A stretch of DNA of 64,000 nucleotides. It comes from Microscilla marina ATCC 23134 (GTDB lineage Bacteria; Bacteroidota; Bacteroidia; Cytophagales; Microscillaceae). The notes under the pieces were generated by a model that was given only the letters and a program-made list of their open reading frames with translations, ran no database searches and had not been told where the DNA came from. Below, one piece after another: positions 46,497 through 56,920 of this stretch (position 1 is its first letter; each line of letters begins with the position of its first letter). Where the stretch lies: contig NZ_AAWS01000013.1 of the NCBI RefSeq assembly GCF_000169175.1, forward strand, positions 124,001 through 188,000. The letters run 5' to 3'. A program made the position numbers and the translations under genes.

Positions 46497-49400
46497 ATGC
46501 AATTCTACGATCCAAATTATGAAAAATCATCTTGTGGGGTTGGGTTTATAGCCAGCCGTCATACAAACTATAGTTATGAAATTATACAGCAAACCTTACA
46601 TGCACTTAAGTGCGAAGAACATCGGGGAGCCTGCAGTGCCGATCAGGTAACAGGTGATGGGGCAGGTGTAATGCTCGACATACCTTTCGAGTTATTAGGT
46701 TACGAGCGTCAAACTATAGCCTTGGCTACCTTGTTTGCCCCTCAAAACCGTGAAAGAAGACGCAAATCGCTCCGAATATTTGAAGATACCTTTGCTTTTA
46801 TGGGAATGAAAGTGTTAGAATACCGCGAAGTTCCTGTAAACCCCGAAGTGCTTGGCGAAGAAGCCCGCAAAGGAATGCCCTACATTATGCATGCCATCCT
46901 AGACCGCCCTGCACATTGCCGAACCAACACTTCTTTTGATAAATTACTCTACGTAGCCAAACAATATACCCGTACCAAGCTCCAGCAAAGTGAGGCTTGC
47001 GAACTGTTTTTTGCCTCCTTATCGGCAAACACAGTAGTATACAAAGGACTGTGCAAATCAAAAGACCTTGATAGGTTTTACCTCGATTTACAAAACCCTG
47101 CTTTCAAGAGCCGCTTTGGCTTGTTTCACCGCAGGTTTAGTACCAATACTACCACCTCTTGGGACAAGGCTCAGCCCTTTCGTCTGATTGGACACAATGG
47201 CGAGATCAATACCATTACGGGTAACCGTTCGTGGGCATTGTCCAGAGAAATGACTTTGGGGCTTTTTGAAGGTGAACTGTTAACTCACGAAGGGGTCAGC
47301 GATTCGGGCAGCCTCAACGAGATGGTAGAGGCACTTAAGTATCGCAGTAGTATTCCACGTTTGGGAGAGATTTTGGCGATTATGATGCCTCCTGCGCACC
47401 ACGACAACTCTTTCTATAAATTTTGGAGCAGGGTAATGGAGCCCTGGGATGGTCCAGCGTTGATTACTTACTCAAACGGGCGAAGCCTGGGGGCACGACT
47501 TGACCGGAACGGTTTCAGGCCTTGCCGCTGGGCAATGACCAACGATTTCTTTTACCTTTCTTCCGAGGCAGGCTCTTTTCAGATCAAAGAAAAAGACATT
47601 TTACAAAAAGGAACCTTACAAGCGGGTACTGGGGTGCATTTTAACCTCAACACGGGCAAAGAAGACTTTACCGACCCTAGCCAAACGCCCGAAAATTTTG
47701 ACGTACATTTCGATCACCGTACCTTTACACTGCCTTACAGCGACACCGAACAGGAAGCGCCCCAGCATTTGCACAAGAAGCACTTGTTTAATTATACTAA
47801 AGAAGACTATTCAAAAATACTGATTCCTATGATCACCGAGGGCAAAGAGCCCATAGGCTCCATGGGAGATACAGCACGTTTGGCGGTTTTTTCAACCGAA
47901 CCCAGGTCATTTTTTGACTATTTTTGCCATAACTTTGCCCAGGTTACCAATCCACCCCTTGACTACCTTCGGGAACGCTATGTCACTGACTTGAAAACCT
48001 ATTTGGGGAGACAACCCAATATTTTCGCCAAAAAAGACTTGATCCCTCCTCCAATGGCACTAGAGCTACCCAGCCCTGTATTGAGTCTCAAACAGATGGA
48101 ATATGTAGAAAGTCTAAATGCGCTCAATACTTCGTCAAAAGTAATTTCGAAGGTGTTTGACATTAGCTTTAAGCGGGAGTATGGAGCGGTAGGTTGCCAA
48201 AATCGCTTAGATCAACTCAACAAAGAAGTAAAAAAGGCCATTGTAGAAGACGATGTGTCAGTAGTGATTTTGAGCGACCAAAATGCTGATTATGACCACC
48301 CACCTATTCCGGTATTGCTTGCCCTGCGCAGCGTGGTAGAGCACATGCGTCAATCGGGCTTGCGTCTCAAGTTTTCTTTGGTCATTCATTCAGGCGAAAT
48401 ACGTACTACTCATCACGTAGCTACTACTATAGGTATGGGAGCCGCAGCAGTGTGTCCTTACCTTGCCCTAGAGGTGGCACGCTACGAAGACGATAAAAAA
48501 CTGGCAAAACTGTCGCCTAGTCAAAAAGAACAAAACCTGATCAATGCCTATGAAAACGGTTTGCTGAAGATTATGTCTAAAATGGGCATTTCGGTGGTGC
48601 AAAGCTACCAAAGCTCTCAGTTGTTTACCTCCATTGGCGTAAGTTGTCAGATTATTGAACGCTACTTTAGCGGGGTTACTTGTGTGCTCAGTGGCATTGC
48701 CCTCAAGGGCATTGTAGACAATGTGTTACGTAATACTGAACAGGCAAAACAAGCCGAAGAAGCCGATAAACTCATCAACAATTATTTGTTTAAAGAACAC
48801 GCTCGTGGACAGGCAGGCGAAAAACACGCCATGACCAATGTGCGTTCCAAGGTAGTGCATGAGTTGGTACGTAGCGAAGGTAATACTACAACTGACCAAA
48901 AACTCTATAATGATTACCTAGAACTGGGGCACAACGACGAGCCAGTACATATTCGTCATTTGTTTCAACTAAAACCAGCCCCCAAAAGAGCCCCAAAAAA
49001 AGAGGACAAGAAAGGTGAAGTACAGCCAAAAGAAGACATCATGCGAAAATTTGGTTCTGGAGCCATGTCTTTTGGGGCGTTAAGTGCCGAAGCCCAGCGC
49101 GATATATTTTTGGCAATGCGCGAAATAGGCGGCAGGAGTAACAGTGGCGAAGGCGGCGAAAACCCTTATTATTACACCGAAGGCATTTCGGCTACCGCCA
49201 AACAAGTGGCTTCGGGTAGGTTTGGAGTCAATGCTTTGTATCTGGTGTCAGGCGATGAGGTACAAATAAAAATAGCCCAAGGAGCCAAACCAGGAGAGGG
49301 TGGGCAGTTGATGGGTAAAAAAGTCAATGCAGAAATTGCCTTTGCCCGCCATTCGTCAGAGGGAGTAGACCTGATATCGCCTCCACCTTTGCACGACATT

Positions 49401-50954
49401 TATAGCATAGAAGACCTCAAACAGCTCATTTATGAGCTCAAGCAACTCAAGCCAGGTATTAAAGTAACCGTAAAACTGGTATCGGGAGCTGGTATAGGCA
49501 CCGTAGCTGTAGGGGTAGCAAAAGCTGGGGCTGATGTGATTCATGTGTCAGGTGGTGATGGTGGCACGGGAGCCGCCTCGCTCTCGTCTATGAAACACGC
49601 TGGCTTGCCCTGGGAGTTTGGCTTGTGGGCAGTACATCAGGCATTGGTGCACAATCAGTTGAGGGGTGGGATAGTGCTCAGAACCGACGGGAGCCTTGCT
49701 ACAGGCAAAGACGTTGTCATGGCGGCCATTTTAGGCGCTGAAGAGTACGATTTTGGTAAACTGCTGCTTATTGCCCAAGGCTGTGTAATGGCAAGGGTAT
49801 GCGAAAAAAACACCTGCCCTACAGGCATCGCCACCCACGCCGAGCGGTTCAAAGCAAAGTACAAAGGCACCAAAGAACACATTGTAAAGATGATGCGTTT
49901 TATTGCCGAAGATGTACAAAAAGAATTAAAGGCAATCGGGCAGCTGTCGCTGGAAAGCATCATTGGCAACACCGATTTGCTGGGTGCCAACCCCACCCAT
50001 GCGGGGCTTATCAGAGAGAAAGAACTGGACTTGGGCTTTTTCTTATCAGAGCCCATTCCTTATGATCCAATTACCCAACATTTCGACAGCCCTTTTGTAG
50101 ACGAAGTAAATGTGCTGAACCAAGAGATGGTAAAAGCCACTCAGGTGAGCTTAAGTCAAAATGTGCCCATTTCACTCAATTATGATATTATGGCGGTAGA
50201 CCGTGCCGTGCTTGCCACCCTTGCCGGAGCTATAGCCTTACGGCAACACCAAAACATTGGCCATCAATTTACCTCGCAAAAAGCAGACAGTGAAGCTCCC
50301 ACGCCTTATACCCAACAAATTACTGCTACTTTTACCGGAAGCGCAGGTCAGGGGTTTGGTGTATTTATGGTAGACAACCTGGACGTTACGCTTTATGGCG
50401 AAGCCAACGACTCAGTAGCGAAGGGCATGTCAGGCGGTAAAATGGTCATTCGTCCTCACCGAGAAGCCACTTTTGCTGCCGAACATAACGTAATTATTGG
50501 CAACTGTGCTTTGTATGGGGCAACCGGAGGTACCCTGTTTGTCAATGGTTTGGCAGGCGATCGTTTTGCCGTGCGTAACAGTGGGGCTCTTGCAGTAGTA
50601 GAAGGGGTAGGCTTGCACGCTTGCGAGTATATGACCCAGGGCAAGGTAATAATTTTGGGCACTACCTCTTACAACATTGGTGGAGGAATGACAGGGGGTG
50701 AAGTGATTGTGTTTGGGGAAAAAGAAAAGTTTGTCAACCAGGAATACCTACAAAAGTACCCGCTCAACAGCGAAGAGTTAAACGAACTAAAACAAGCCAT
50801 TGAGCAATACCAGACAGCTACCCATAGCCACCGTGCCAAGGCACTGCTTGCTGGTTGGGATAAAAGCCAATATGCTTTTCAACGGTATTTGCCTATAGGT
50901 ATGGTAAAAAAACGTAAGGATATACCAGAAGTGGTAGATGTGCCCGTGGCTTAG
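46497..50954 (+). CDS. gltB: Glutamate synthase, large subunit
   Basis: 1485 residues, full family length. The N-terminal amidotransferase starts SSCGVGFIASRH, with Cys13 the expected N-terminal nucleophile after cleavage of a short propeptide. The FMN-binding synthase domain has GAMSFGALSAEAQRDIFLAM and GGDGGTGAASLSSMKHAG, and the 3Fe-4S cluster loop reads CVMARVCEKNTCPTGIATH. The C-terminal GXGXG beta-helix domain is intact. It converts 2-oxoglutarate and glutamine to glutamate. The small subunit gene gltD is not downstream, so partner or electron donor is encoded elsewhere. Confidence 0.97.
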   Translation: MQFYDPNYEKSSCGVGFIASRHTNYSYEIIQQTLHALKCEEHRGACSADQVTGDGAGVMLDIPFELLGYERQTIALATLFAPQNRERRRKSLRIFEDTFAFMGMKVLEYREVPVNPEVLGEEARKGMPYIMHAILDRPAHCRTNTSFDKLLYVAKQYTRTKLQQSEACELFFASLSANTVVYKGLCKSKDLDRFYLDLQNPAFKSRFGLFHRRFSTNTTTSWDKAQPFRLIGHNGEINTITGNRSWALSREMTLGLFEGELLTHEGVSDSGSLNEMVEALKYRSSIPRLGEILAIMMPPAHHDNSFYKFWSRVMEPWDGPALITYSNGRSLGARLDRNGFRPCRWAMTNDFFYLSSEAGSFQIKEKDILQKGTLQAGTGVHFNLNTGKEDFTDPSQTPENFDVHFDHRTFTLPYSDTEQEAPQHLHKKHLFNYTKEDYSKILIPMITEGKEPIGSMGDTARLAVFSTEPRSFFDYFCHNFAQVTNPPLDYLRERYVTDLKTYLGRQPNIFAKKDLIPPPMALELPSPVLSLKQMEYVESLNALNTSSKVISKVFDISFKREYGAVGCQNRLDQLNKEVKKAIVEDDVSVVILSDQNADYDHPPIPVLLALRSVVEHMRQSGLRLKFSLVIHSGEIRTTHHVATTIGMGAAAVCPYLALEVARYEDDKKLAKLSPSQKEQNLINAYENGLLKIMSKMGISVVQSYQSSQLFTSIGVSCQIIERYFSGVTCVLSGIALKGIVDNVLRNTEQAKQAEEADKLINNYLFKEHARGQAGEKHAMTNVRSKVVHELVRSEGNTTTDQKLYNDYLELGHNDEPVHIRHLFQLKPAPKRAPKKEDKKGEVQPKEDIMRKFGSGAMSFGALSAEAQRDIFLAMREIGGRSNSGEGGENPYYYTEGISATAKQVASGRFGVNALYLVSGDEVQIKIAQGAKPGEGGQLMGKKVNAEIAFARHSSEGVDLISPPPLHDIYSIEDLKQLIYELKQLKPGIKVTVKLVSGAGIGTVAVGVAKAGADVIHVSGGDGGTGAASLSSMKHAGLPWEFGLWAVHQALVHNQLRGGIVLRTDGSLATGKDVVMAAILGAEEYDFGKLLLIAQGCVMARVCEKNTCPTGIATHAERFKAKYKGTKEHIVKMMRFIAEDVQKELKAIGQLSLESIIGNTDLLGANPTHAGLIREKELDLGFFLSEPIPYDPITQHFDSPFVDEVNVLNQEMVKATQVSLSQNVPISLNYDIMAVDRAVLATLAGAIALRQHQNIGHQFTSQKADSEAPTPYTQQITATFTGSAGQGFGVFMVDNLDVTLYGEANDSVAKGMSGGKMVIRPHREATFAAEHNVIIGNCALYGATGGTLFVNGLAGDRFAVRNSGALAVVEGVGLHACEYMTQGKVIILGTTSYNIGGGMTGGEVIVFGEKEKFVNQEYLQKYPLNSEELNELKQAIEQYQTATHSHRAKALLAGWDKSQYAFQRYLPIGMVKKRKDIPEVVDVPVA

Positions 50955-51007
50955 TAAGTAGCGGCAAACCTTGAGCAAAAAGTCGCAATTTTGAGAATGT
51001 GCTCAGT

Positions 51008-51048
51008 AATGACAATCCCTTTGCAATGAAAGTTGTGAAGGGATTTTT
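51008..51048 (+). terminator. Terminator of gltB
   Basis: AATCCCTT at 51013 pairs with AAGGGATT at 51035, followed by a T-run. Confidence 0.75.
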
Positions 51049-51069
51049 TGGTTATAGATAAGTGTAAAA

Positions 51070-51108
51070 CCAAAAAGACCTGTCCGATAAAATCGAACAG
51101 GTCAATAC
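51070..51108 (-). terminator. Terminator of DUF2911 gene
   Basis: GACCTGTCCGAT AAA ATCGAACAGGTC is a long stem; on the minus strand it is followed by TTTTTGG. It lies about 100 bp beyond the stop at 51205. Confidence 0.75.
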
Positions 51109-51204
51109 ATCTAAATTATATTACACTTATTTACTTAACCCTTTTTCCTTTAATATTATTGAAAGACTTGATTGTCTTTATTTATATCTCTTGATTATGT
51201 AATG

Positions 51205-51717
51205 TTATTTCACTTTAAAAGTCAATACAAGTTTTTCCCAGCGCATTTTTACTTGATTGCCTTCAATCTTAAAAGTCAACCTTTCCTGGTTTGTACTGCT
51301 TTTTTGGGAAGTAGCTTTTACTCGCAACGCATCTTTTGCTTTGTTGTAGTCATAAGCGCCCCATTGTTTGGCTTTTTTATTAAAAATAATTGTCCACTCT
51401 TTACTTCCCGGAATGGTAAACAATGCATACTTGCCTTTTGCCAAGGTTTTGCCTTGTATTTTTACATCTTTACTTATTTCAAAAGTTGTAGCTTCGTTAG
51501 CTCCCGTACGCCATACTTTGTTATAGGCTACTAGCCCTCCCCAAATTTTGCGTCCTTTTACTGCAGGTTGAGAATACTTGATTTCAACTTTTGTACCATT
51601 AATGGTGCCTTTGGTTGTGGCAGCGGGGCTTACCCTCTTCATACCTTGGGCATAAACTATAGACAGGTTGGTAATAATCACAACAAGTAGTATAGCAAAT
51701 CTTTGTAGGTTTTTCAT
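51205..51717 (-). CDS. DUF2911 exported protein
   Basis: 170 residues. A signal peptide ends at IVYAQG (about residue 24). The body contains INGTKVEIKYSQPAVKGRKI, WGGLVAYNKVWRTGANEATT, DVKIQGKTLAKGKYALFTIP and EWTIIFNKKAKQWGAYDY, the signature of DUF2911, a periplasmic Bacteroidota family of unknown function. It stands alone with its own terminator. Confidence 0.9.
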   Translation of the reverse strand: MKNLQRFAILLVVIITNLSIVYAQGMKRVSPAATTKGTINGTKVEIKYSQPAVKGRKIWGGLVAYNKVWRTGANEATTFEISKDVKIQGKTLAKGKYALFTIPGSKEWTIIFNKKAKQWGAYDYNKAKDALRVKATSQKSSTNQERLTFKIEGNQVKMRWEKLVLTFKVK

Positions 51718-53147
51718 AACAAATGGTTTTGGTTTAAAACACCGCCAAAGATAATTTTTTCAATTACATACTGCTGTTAATTACATGTTAAAGGCCAAAA
51801 TAACAAAAAAATAACCTGGTAATCAAACTTTCAACCTAAGACCTCTTGAAAAAAGCTTTTTTTAACATAATGGCTTTCAACCCTTTGACGCTGCTTTGTG
51901 CCCAGTGTCTGTTACTTTTAGATAGCTGCAGTTCCTTTAAAAACTTAACTTCCAGGCAATATTTACTTCATCATCCTGGGTATTTAGCCACAAAATTTTT
52001 TTGTACAAAAAACAAGAAATAGCAAATAATACCTGTGGAACCTCTATTGAGAGTCAAAATGTAGAATTTTCGGCGAATTACAGGTGTAAAAACGCAAAAT
52101 GGTGTTTTGTCTATGCTTTGTCTATGGGGGTGTCTACGAATTGTCTACGCGTGTTTTCAGTCGTATGTCAAGGCATAGCGTATACTTATACAACAGCCGC
52201 TATCAAAATCACCAAGGCTTTTACCAACCAAAGTATTGTTGTATTTGTGGTCCTTCAACCCTAGATCCTTCAACCTTTTTTACTTCTTCTTGGTAAAAGC
52301 CTTTTCTTTTCTCATTGCTACCTTTCGGTCAATCGTTTTCCTCTCCTCTCCTCTCCTCTCTTTTCTTTAATTACTTGGCGTGGAAATATTCCTGATGTTA
52401 TATCAAACAACGCACATAATTTGCTCGTATTTTTGACCTTAAAAAATAACTGGGCTAATAACCCTTATAAGTATTCTAAGGACTGTTTGAGCAAGTGTCT
52501 GGTTCATCTGGGTAGGCTCATTGAGAACGTGGTAGGTAACGACACTACCTCAAAGAAATGGCCTAGGTGCCAAAAAACAACTTTTGCCCCAACTTGGCAG
52601 CCTCCAGTTAAGAATAATGACCAATTTTTCTTCAAACTTTCCATATTTTTACACCCTTTTCCCTTTTTTTACGTCTGGAAAGTATCTTGGTGTCAATATT
52701 ACTACAAACAACACTTTTGCCCAGGCTTTTATACTAACAAGAGAAGGGACAACAACTCAAAAAATATAGCTATTTATTGATTGTTTTATGTTGTGATGCT
52801 TGAGTGCTTGTTCTAGGTATAAAATATTTTCATAAAGGGATATCTATCAGGAAAGCTTTGCTTATTTTGTCAGTAAAATGATCAAACTACCTGACAAAAA
52901 GTGAGTTTTTGTGTTCAATAGATATGTAAATAAAAAGTTAGATTAACAGTGAATTTGTTCTGAGCTGTTGAACTCATCTGCTAAATTATTTTGCGAATAT
53001 TGTTTTAAGTTTTGGATTAATAACTTATTTTAGCAAAAAAATCACCTTTCTAGCAATAATTATACCAGCAGTAAATTTTCTGGTACGGTTTTTACACAGT
53101 ACTAGAATAACTTTGACACCTTTAAAAATTAACAGGAGATTTCACTT
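51718..53147. other. 1.4-kb gene-free region upstream of rpoN
   Basis: No frame here has gene-like composition; the longest plus-strand one (52421-52780) is unrecognised and is flanked by erratic sequence. Elements seen: four TGTCTA motifs at 11-12 bp spacing (52108-52147) and a CTCTC tandem tract at 52341-52360. The rest is AT-rich and unassigned. Confidence 0.5.
52108..52147 (+). promoter_or_regulatory. Helically phased TGTCTA motifs
   Basis: TGTCTA starts at 52108, 52119, 52131 and 52142, so spacing is 11, 12 and 11 bp and all four face one side of the helix. OmpR/PhoB-type regulators bind direct repeats of about 11 bp. No adjacent gene shows what is regulated. Confidence 0.4.
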
Positions 53148-54626
53148 ATGCTAAAACAAAACCTAAGCACATCACTCGTACAGAAACTGTCTCCACAGCA
53201 GATTCAGTTTATCAAGTTGCTACAGATTCCTACTGCTGAGCTTCATACCCGCATCGAAGAAGAATTAGAGATTAACCCCATACTGGAAGAAGGAAGAGAA
53301 GAAAAAGAGAAAGAAAAAGATGAAATGTCTAATTCTGACAGCTCAGACAACGACGATGAGGACTATGACGAGCAGCCAGAAGTAGACATGGAGGAAGAAA
53401 TCAGCATAGAAGACTACCTCCACGAAGAAGAAATGAACGGCTATAAAATGTATGGCGATGGCGCTTCACGCGAAGAAGATAAAGAAATACCTTTGCCCAT
53501 GAGTACTACCCTCAACGACAGCCTCCTGATTCAATTAGGCTTTTTGGGACTCGACGAGCGTCAAAAAACCATTGCCCAGCAACTCATCGGAAGCATAGAT
53601 GGCGATGGCTACATTCGCCGGGCTATTGAAGCGATTGTAAACGACCTGGCTTTTTCGCAAAATGTAGAAACCACCGAAGAAGAAATAGAGCAAATACTCA
53701 ACAAGGTTCAATATTTTGATCCTCCGGGCATTGCCGCCCGCGACTTGCAAGAGTGTTTGATGATTCAGCTTAAGCGCCGCGATGACGACGGAGAAGTAAG
53801 CGAAGCCGCGATGAAAATTGTAGAAAACTGTTTTGAGGAGTTTACCAAAAAACATTACGATAAAATAAAGAAAAAGCTGGATGCCAGCGACGAAATACTC
53901 AAAAAAGCAGTAGATACCATTACCAAGCTCAACCCCAAACCCGGTGGAGAGTCTGGCAGTTCTTTTGCCCAACGGCAATACATCATTCCTGATTTTATTC
54001 TTGCCAACAATAACAGTAAACTGGAGCTTTCGCTCAACTCGCGCAATGCACCTGAGCTACGCATTAACCAAACCTACGCCGAAATGCTGGATACCTACAG
54101 CAAGAGCGACAAAAAAGACAAGAAAATAAAAGAAACGGTGACTTTTGTAAAGCAAAAGTTAGACGCAGCTAAGTGGTTTATAGACGCTATTAAGCAACGT
54201 CAGCAAACTTTGCTCAGAACAATGAACGCCATCATAGAGTATCAATATGAATTTTTCCTGGAAGGTGATGAGAGCAAATTCCGCCCAATGATTTTGAAAG
54301 ATATTGCTGATAAAATCAGCATGGATATTTCTACCATATCAAGGGTGGCCAACAGCAAGTCTATCCAAACCGACTTTGGAATTTATCCACTTAAATATTT
54401 CTTCTCTGAGGGCATTTCTACCAAAACAGGCGAAGACGTAAGTAGCCGTGAGGTAAAACATGTATTGAAAGAATTAGTAAACTCTGAAAATAAGAAAAAA
54501 CCTCTTTCTGATGATAAGCTGGAAAAGTTACTCAAAGAAAAAGGCTATAAAATTGCCCGACGTACTGTGGCAAAATACCGCGAGCAATTAGGAATTCCTG
54601 TAGCTCGTCTACGAAAAAAGTTGTAA
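53148..54626 (+). CDS. rpoN: RNA polymerase sigma-54 factor
   Basis: 492 residues. Region I (LSPQQIQFIKLLQIPTAELH, EEELEINPIL) that contacts activators is followed by a strongly acidic region II, the core-binding domain (LGLDERQKTIAQQLIGSIDG, FDPPGIAARDLQECLMIQLK), a helix-turn-helix (ISMDISTISRVANSKSIQTD) and the RpoN box ARRTVAKYREQLGIP near the C-terminus. It recognises -24/-12 promoters and needs an AAA+ activator, which is not encoded in this window. Confidence 0.97.
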   Translation: MLKQNLSTSLVQKLSPQQIQFIKLLQIPTAELHTRIEEELEINPILEEGREEKEKEKDEMSNSDSSDNDDEDYDEQPEVDMEEEISIEDYLHEEEMNGYKMYGDGASREEDKEIPLPMSTTLNDSLLIQLGFLGLDERQKTIAQQLIGSIDGDGYIRRAIEAIVNDLAFSQNVETTEEEIEQILNKVQYFDPPGIAARDLQECLMIQLKRRDDDGEVSEAAMKIVENCFEEFTKKHYDKIKKKLDASDEILKKAVDTITKLNPKPGGESGSSFAQRQYIIPDFILANNNSKLELSLNSRNAPELRINQTYAEMLDTYSKSDKKDKKIKETVTFVKQKLDAAKWFIDAIKQRQQTLLRTMNAIIEYQYEFFLEGDESKFRPMILKDIADKISMDISTISRVANSKSIQTDFGIYPLKYFFSEGISTKTGEDVSSREVKHVLKELVNSENKKKPLSDDKLEKLLKEKGYKIARRTVAKYREQLGIPVARLRKKL

Positions 54627-54771
54627 TCTTGTAATCAAATAACTTATTTTGTTTGTTACTAGGTAACCGCTCAAAAGCAAGCCTACTTATTTTGACCCAA
54701 AACCTGATGCCCAGGAATTGAGTAATAGATAGTTGTACGCTGGTGGTTGCTCAAAATAAAAACAAGTTGGT

Positions 54772-55494
54772 GTGATTTCAAGAAAACAAATATTCCCCTA
54801 TAATTCGCAAAAAGATATAAACAGCCAGCGAATGGCTTACTTCATATCGCTGGTCTTACATCCTTTATTGTTGCCTTCTATACTGTTGGCAGTGTTGTTT
54901 TATTTTACTTCTCCTACAGTAGCTCCAGTGAGCCACTCGCTCAAGCTTCCTTTTTTGGGCATTATCTTTATCATGACTTTTGTATTTCCAATGTGCACTG
55001 CCGCCATATGGTTGTTGTCGCGCCAAATACAAACCCCCCAACCCAAATACCAAACCGAAGACGAATCTTTGGAAACCTATCCAGAGGTAAACCTGCACAT
55101 GCAGAACCGCCAAGACCGACGCTGGGTATTTGTATTCACCAGTTTGATCTATGTAATAGCTACAGTACTGTTTGAAATAAAAGCGCAAAACCCTTTCATC
55201 ACTCTAGTGTTGGCAAGCGTCACCCTCTCTTTGCTTTTACTTACTCTTATCACTTTTTTTTGGAAGATAAGCGCCCATAGTGTGGGTATGAGTGGTATAC
55301 TAGGCATATTGCTTGGCTTTAATTATCGTCTGGGCGAAAGTGCGTTGTTTTACCCTATCTTGATTGCCACTATATTGGTGGGGTTGGTTATGACAGCTCG
55401 CCTTTACCTTGATGCACACAGCCCTGCACAGGTAGCCGCTGGTTTTTTCATGGGCTTTGTAGTAAACTTTATCACTGTACTGGTACTTTTGTAG
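54772..55494 (+). CDS. PAP2-like membrane protein
   Basis: 240 residues; the ATG at 54832 (MAYFISLVLHPLLLPSILLA) may be the real start, as homologues of this Bacteroidota type begin close to the first membrane segment. Five to six transmembrane segments. Residues near 170 read KISAHSVGMSG and near 210 ARLYLDAHSPAQVAAG, a shortened form of the PAP2 phosphatase motifs with both His kept. It may dephosphorylate lipid phosphates, but it lacks the classical first Lys/Arg motif. It follows rpoN with a 146-bp gap. Confidence 0.72.
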   Translation: MISRKQIFPYNSQKDINSQRMAYFISLVLHPLLLPSILLAVLFYFTSPTVAPVSHSLKLPFLGIIFIMTFVFPMCTAAIWLLSRQIQTPQPKYQTEDESLETYPEVNLHMQNRQDRRWVFVFTSLIYVIATVLFEIKAQNPFITLVLASVTLSLLLLTLITFFWKISAHSVGMSGILGILLGFNYRLGESALFYPILIATILVGLVMTARLYLDAHSPAQVAAGFFMGFVVNFITVLVLL

Positions 55495-55530
55495 TCTTTG
55501 CCAAAATTTCCACCCTTAAAAATATTTTGA

Positions 55531-56331
55531 ATGAACACCGAAAAAACTGCCGATTACCAGTGTATTTTATATCAGGTAACCGACAACACCTGCACCATTA
55601 CCCTCAATCGTCCGAAGGTATACAACGCACTTAACAACCAACTATCTGCCGAATTGGTGCAAGCCCTTAAGGTAGCTGCCAATGATACCAACGTAAGGGT
55701 AGTTGTACTTACTGGCGCGGGCAAAGGGTTTTGTACCGGGCACGACCTCAAAGCACCCGAAAACATGCAAGGAAGGGCACCTTCTGAGATCATTAACCAA
55801 AATTATAAGCCCATTATAGAAGCATTGCGTCACCTTGCCAAACCCGTGATTTGTCGTTTGAACGGAGTGGCAGCAGGGGCAGGTTGTTCGTTGGCGCTTG
55901 CCTGCGATATGATCATTGCCAGCGAAGACGCAAGTCTGGTGCAGATATTTGTAAATATAGGGTTAGTAATGGACGCTGGGGCATCTTATTTCTTGTCACA
56001 ACTTTTGCCCCGAAACAAGGCTTTCGAACTTGCTGCCAAAGGCACACCGCTTACTGCTGTAGAAGCTGAGCAGTGGGGGATTGTAAACCGGGTAGCGCCT
56101 GCTGAAGCCCTAGACGAAGTGCTGGCTGAAGAACTGGCTTATTTTGCCCAGGCACCTACCAAGGCTATAGGTATGATGAAGCGTTTACTCAACCAAGCGT
56201 ACCAATCAGACTTACCCCACATGATAGAGATGGAAGCCACCTACCAAGACCATGCCTCTAAAACTAAAGACCATACCGAAGGCATTATGTCTTTTATTCA
56301 AAAGCGTAAAGCAAACTTTAAAGGCAAGTAG
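55531..56331 (+). CDS. Enoyl-CoA hydratase/isomerase family protein
   Basis: 266 residues. The crotonase fold is shown by ITLNRPKVYNALNNQLSAEL, VLTGAGKGFCTGHDLKAPEN (oxyanion loop), RLNGVAAGAGCSLALACDMI and FVNIGLVMDAGASYFLSQLL. The GLVMDAGASYFL segment is close to the PaaG group, which isomerises or hydrates ring-opened phenylacetyl-CoA and related enoyl-CoA, but hydration in beta-oxidation is equally likely. It starts 36 bp after the PAP2-like gene, so may be in one transcript. Confidence 0.87.
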   Translation: MNTEKTADYQCILYQVTDNTCTITLNRPKVYNALNNQLSAELVQALKVAANDTNVRVVVLTGAGKGFCTGHDLKAPENMQGRAPSEIINQNYKPIIEALRHLAKPVICRLNGVAAGAGCSLALACDMIIASEDASLVQIFVNIGLVMDAGASYFLSQLLPRNKAFELAAKGTPLTAVEAEQWGIVNRVAPAEALDEVLAEELAYFAQAPTKAIGMMKRLLNQAYQSDLPHMIEMEATYQDHASKTKDHTEGIMSFIQKRKANFKGK

Positions 56332-56821
56332 CTATGCCTGCTTATTCTTTCAAGCTAAACTCCACTGTACTTTTGCACTTTGCGTGTTCATTATTTGCCT
56401 GAAATCGATTCGGTAACTTCTTGAATGTTGCAAGAGATGTATTACGCTTGCATAAGGGCTATTTTTATCGAAAAATAGTCGAAAATTACTTTTTCTGATA
56501 GATTTATGTAGTTGATAGTCAATAGCTTGATAAAAAAATATCGAAAAAATAAAAAAAATAACTCCACTGTGGCATATTTCTTTAGTATATGAGTCCAAGT
56601 ATAAATTAGTAGACGTAAGCAAAGATATGTAATGATCTTATGCAGGTTATTTTTGCAAGACTCAAGCTTATGGGTACATAAGGTAAACAGAGAGAGTAAG
56701 CCATACTGACCCTATAGGAAGAAATCTCTCATAAAACTTTTTCCCTGGCAATTGTACTACTTGTACGGTGGCTAACTCATAAGCTTTGGAGGATTGTTAA
56801 TCTTATCAAAATTACACTACC

Positions 56822-56865
56822 CAAATGGTTGTTTCGCTCGCGAAACCTGTCTGTTTGGGTTTTTT
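56822..56865 (+). terminator. Hairpin with T-run, possible terminator
   Basis: CCAAAtg...GTTTCG-CTCG-CGAAAC...TTTGGGTTTTTTT. The inner GTTTCG/CGAAAC stem and outer CCCAAA/TTTGGG stem form a strong hairpin before seven T, 68 bp ahead of the TetR gene. No gene ends just upstream, so it may close a small RNA or an unseen transcript. Confidence 0.55.
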
Positions 56866-56876
56866 TGCGCTTGTTT

Positions 56877-56920
56877 ATGAATAAATATTCATTTTACTTG
56901 TATAGTGAATAAATGTTCAC
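56877..56920. promoter_or_regulatory. Two TetR-type operators ahead of the regulator gene
   Basis: ATGAATAAATATTCAT at 56877-56892 and GTGAATAAATGTTCAC at 56905-56920, 28 bp apart centre to centre. Both have the TGAA...TTCA arms found in front of the two SDR genes. The second is 13 bp before the GTG start, so binding would autorepress. Confidence 0.65.

Noticed and set aside
52421-52780. 119-codon plus-strand frame in the gene-free region
   Set aside because: No recognisable motif, odd residue mix, no ribosome-binding site, and neighbouring frames are similarly open.
56350-56622. 90-codon minus-strand frame after the enoyl-CoA hydratase gene
   Set aside because: Aromatic, basic composition with no family pattern; likely chance in AT-rich DNA.
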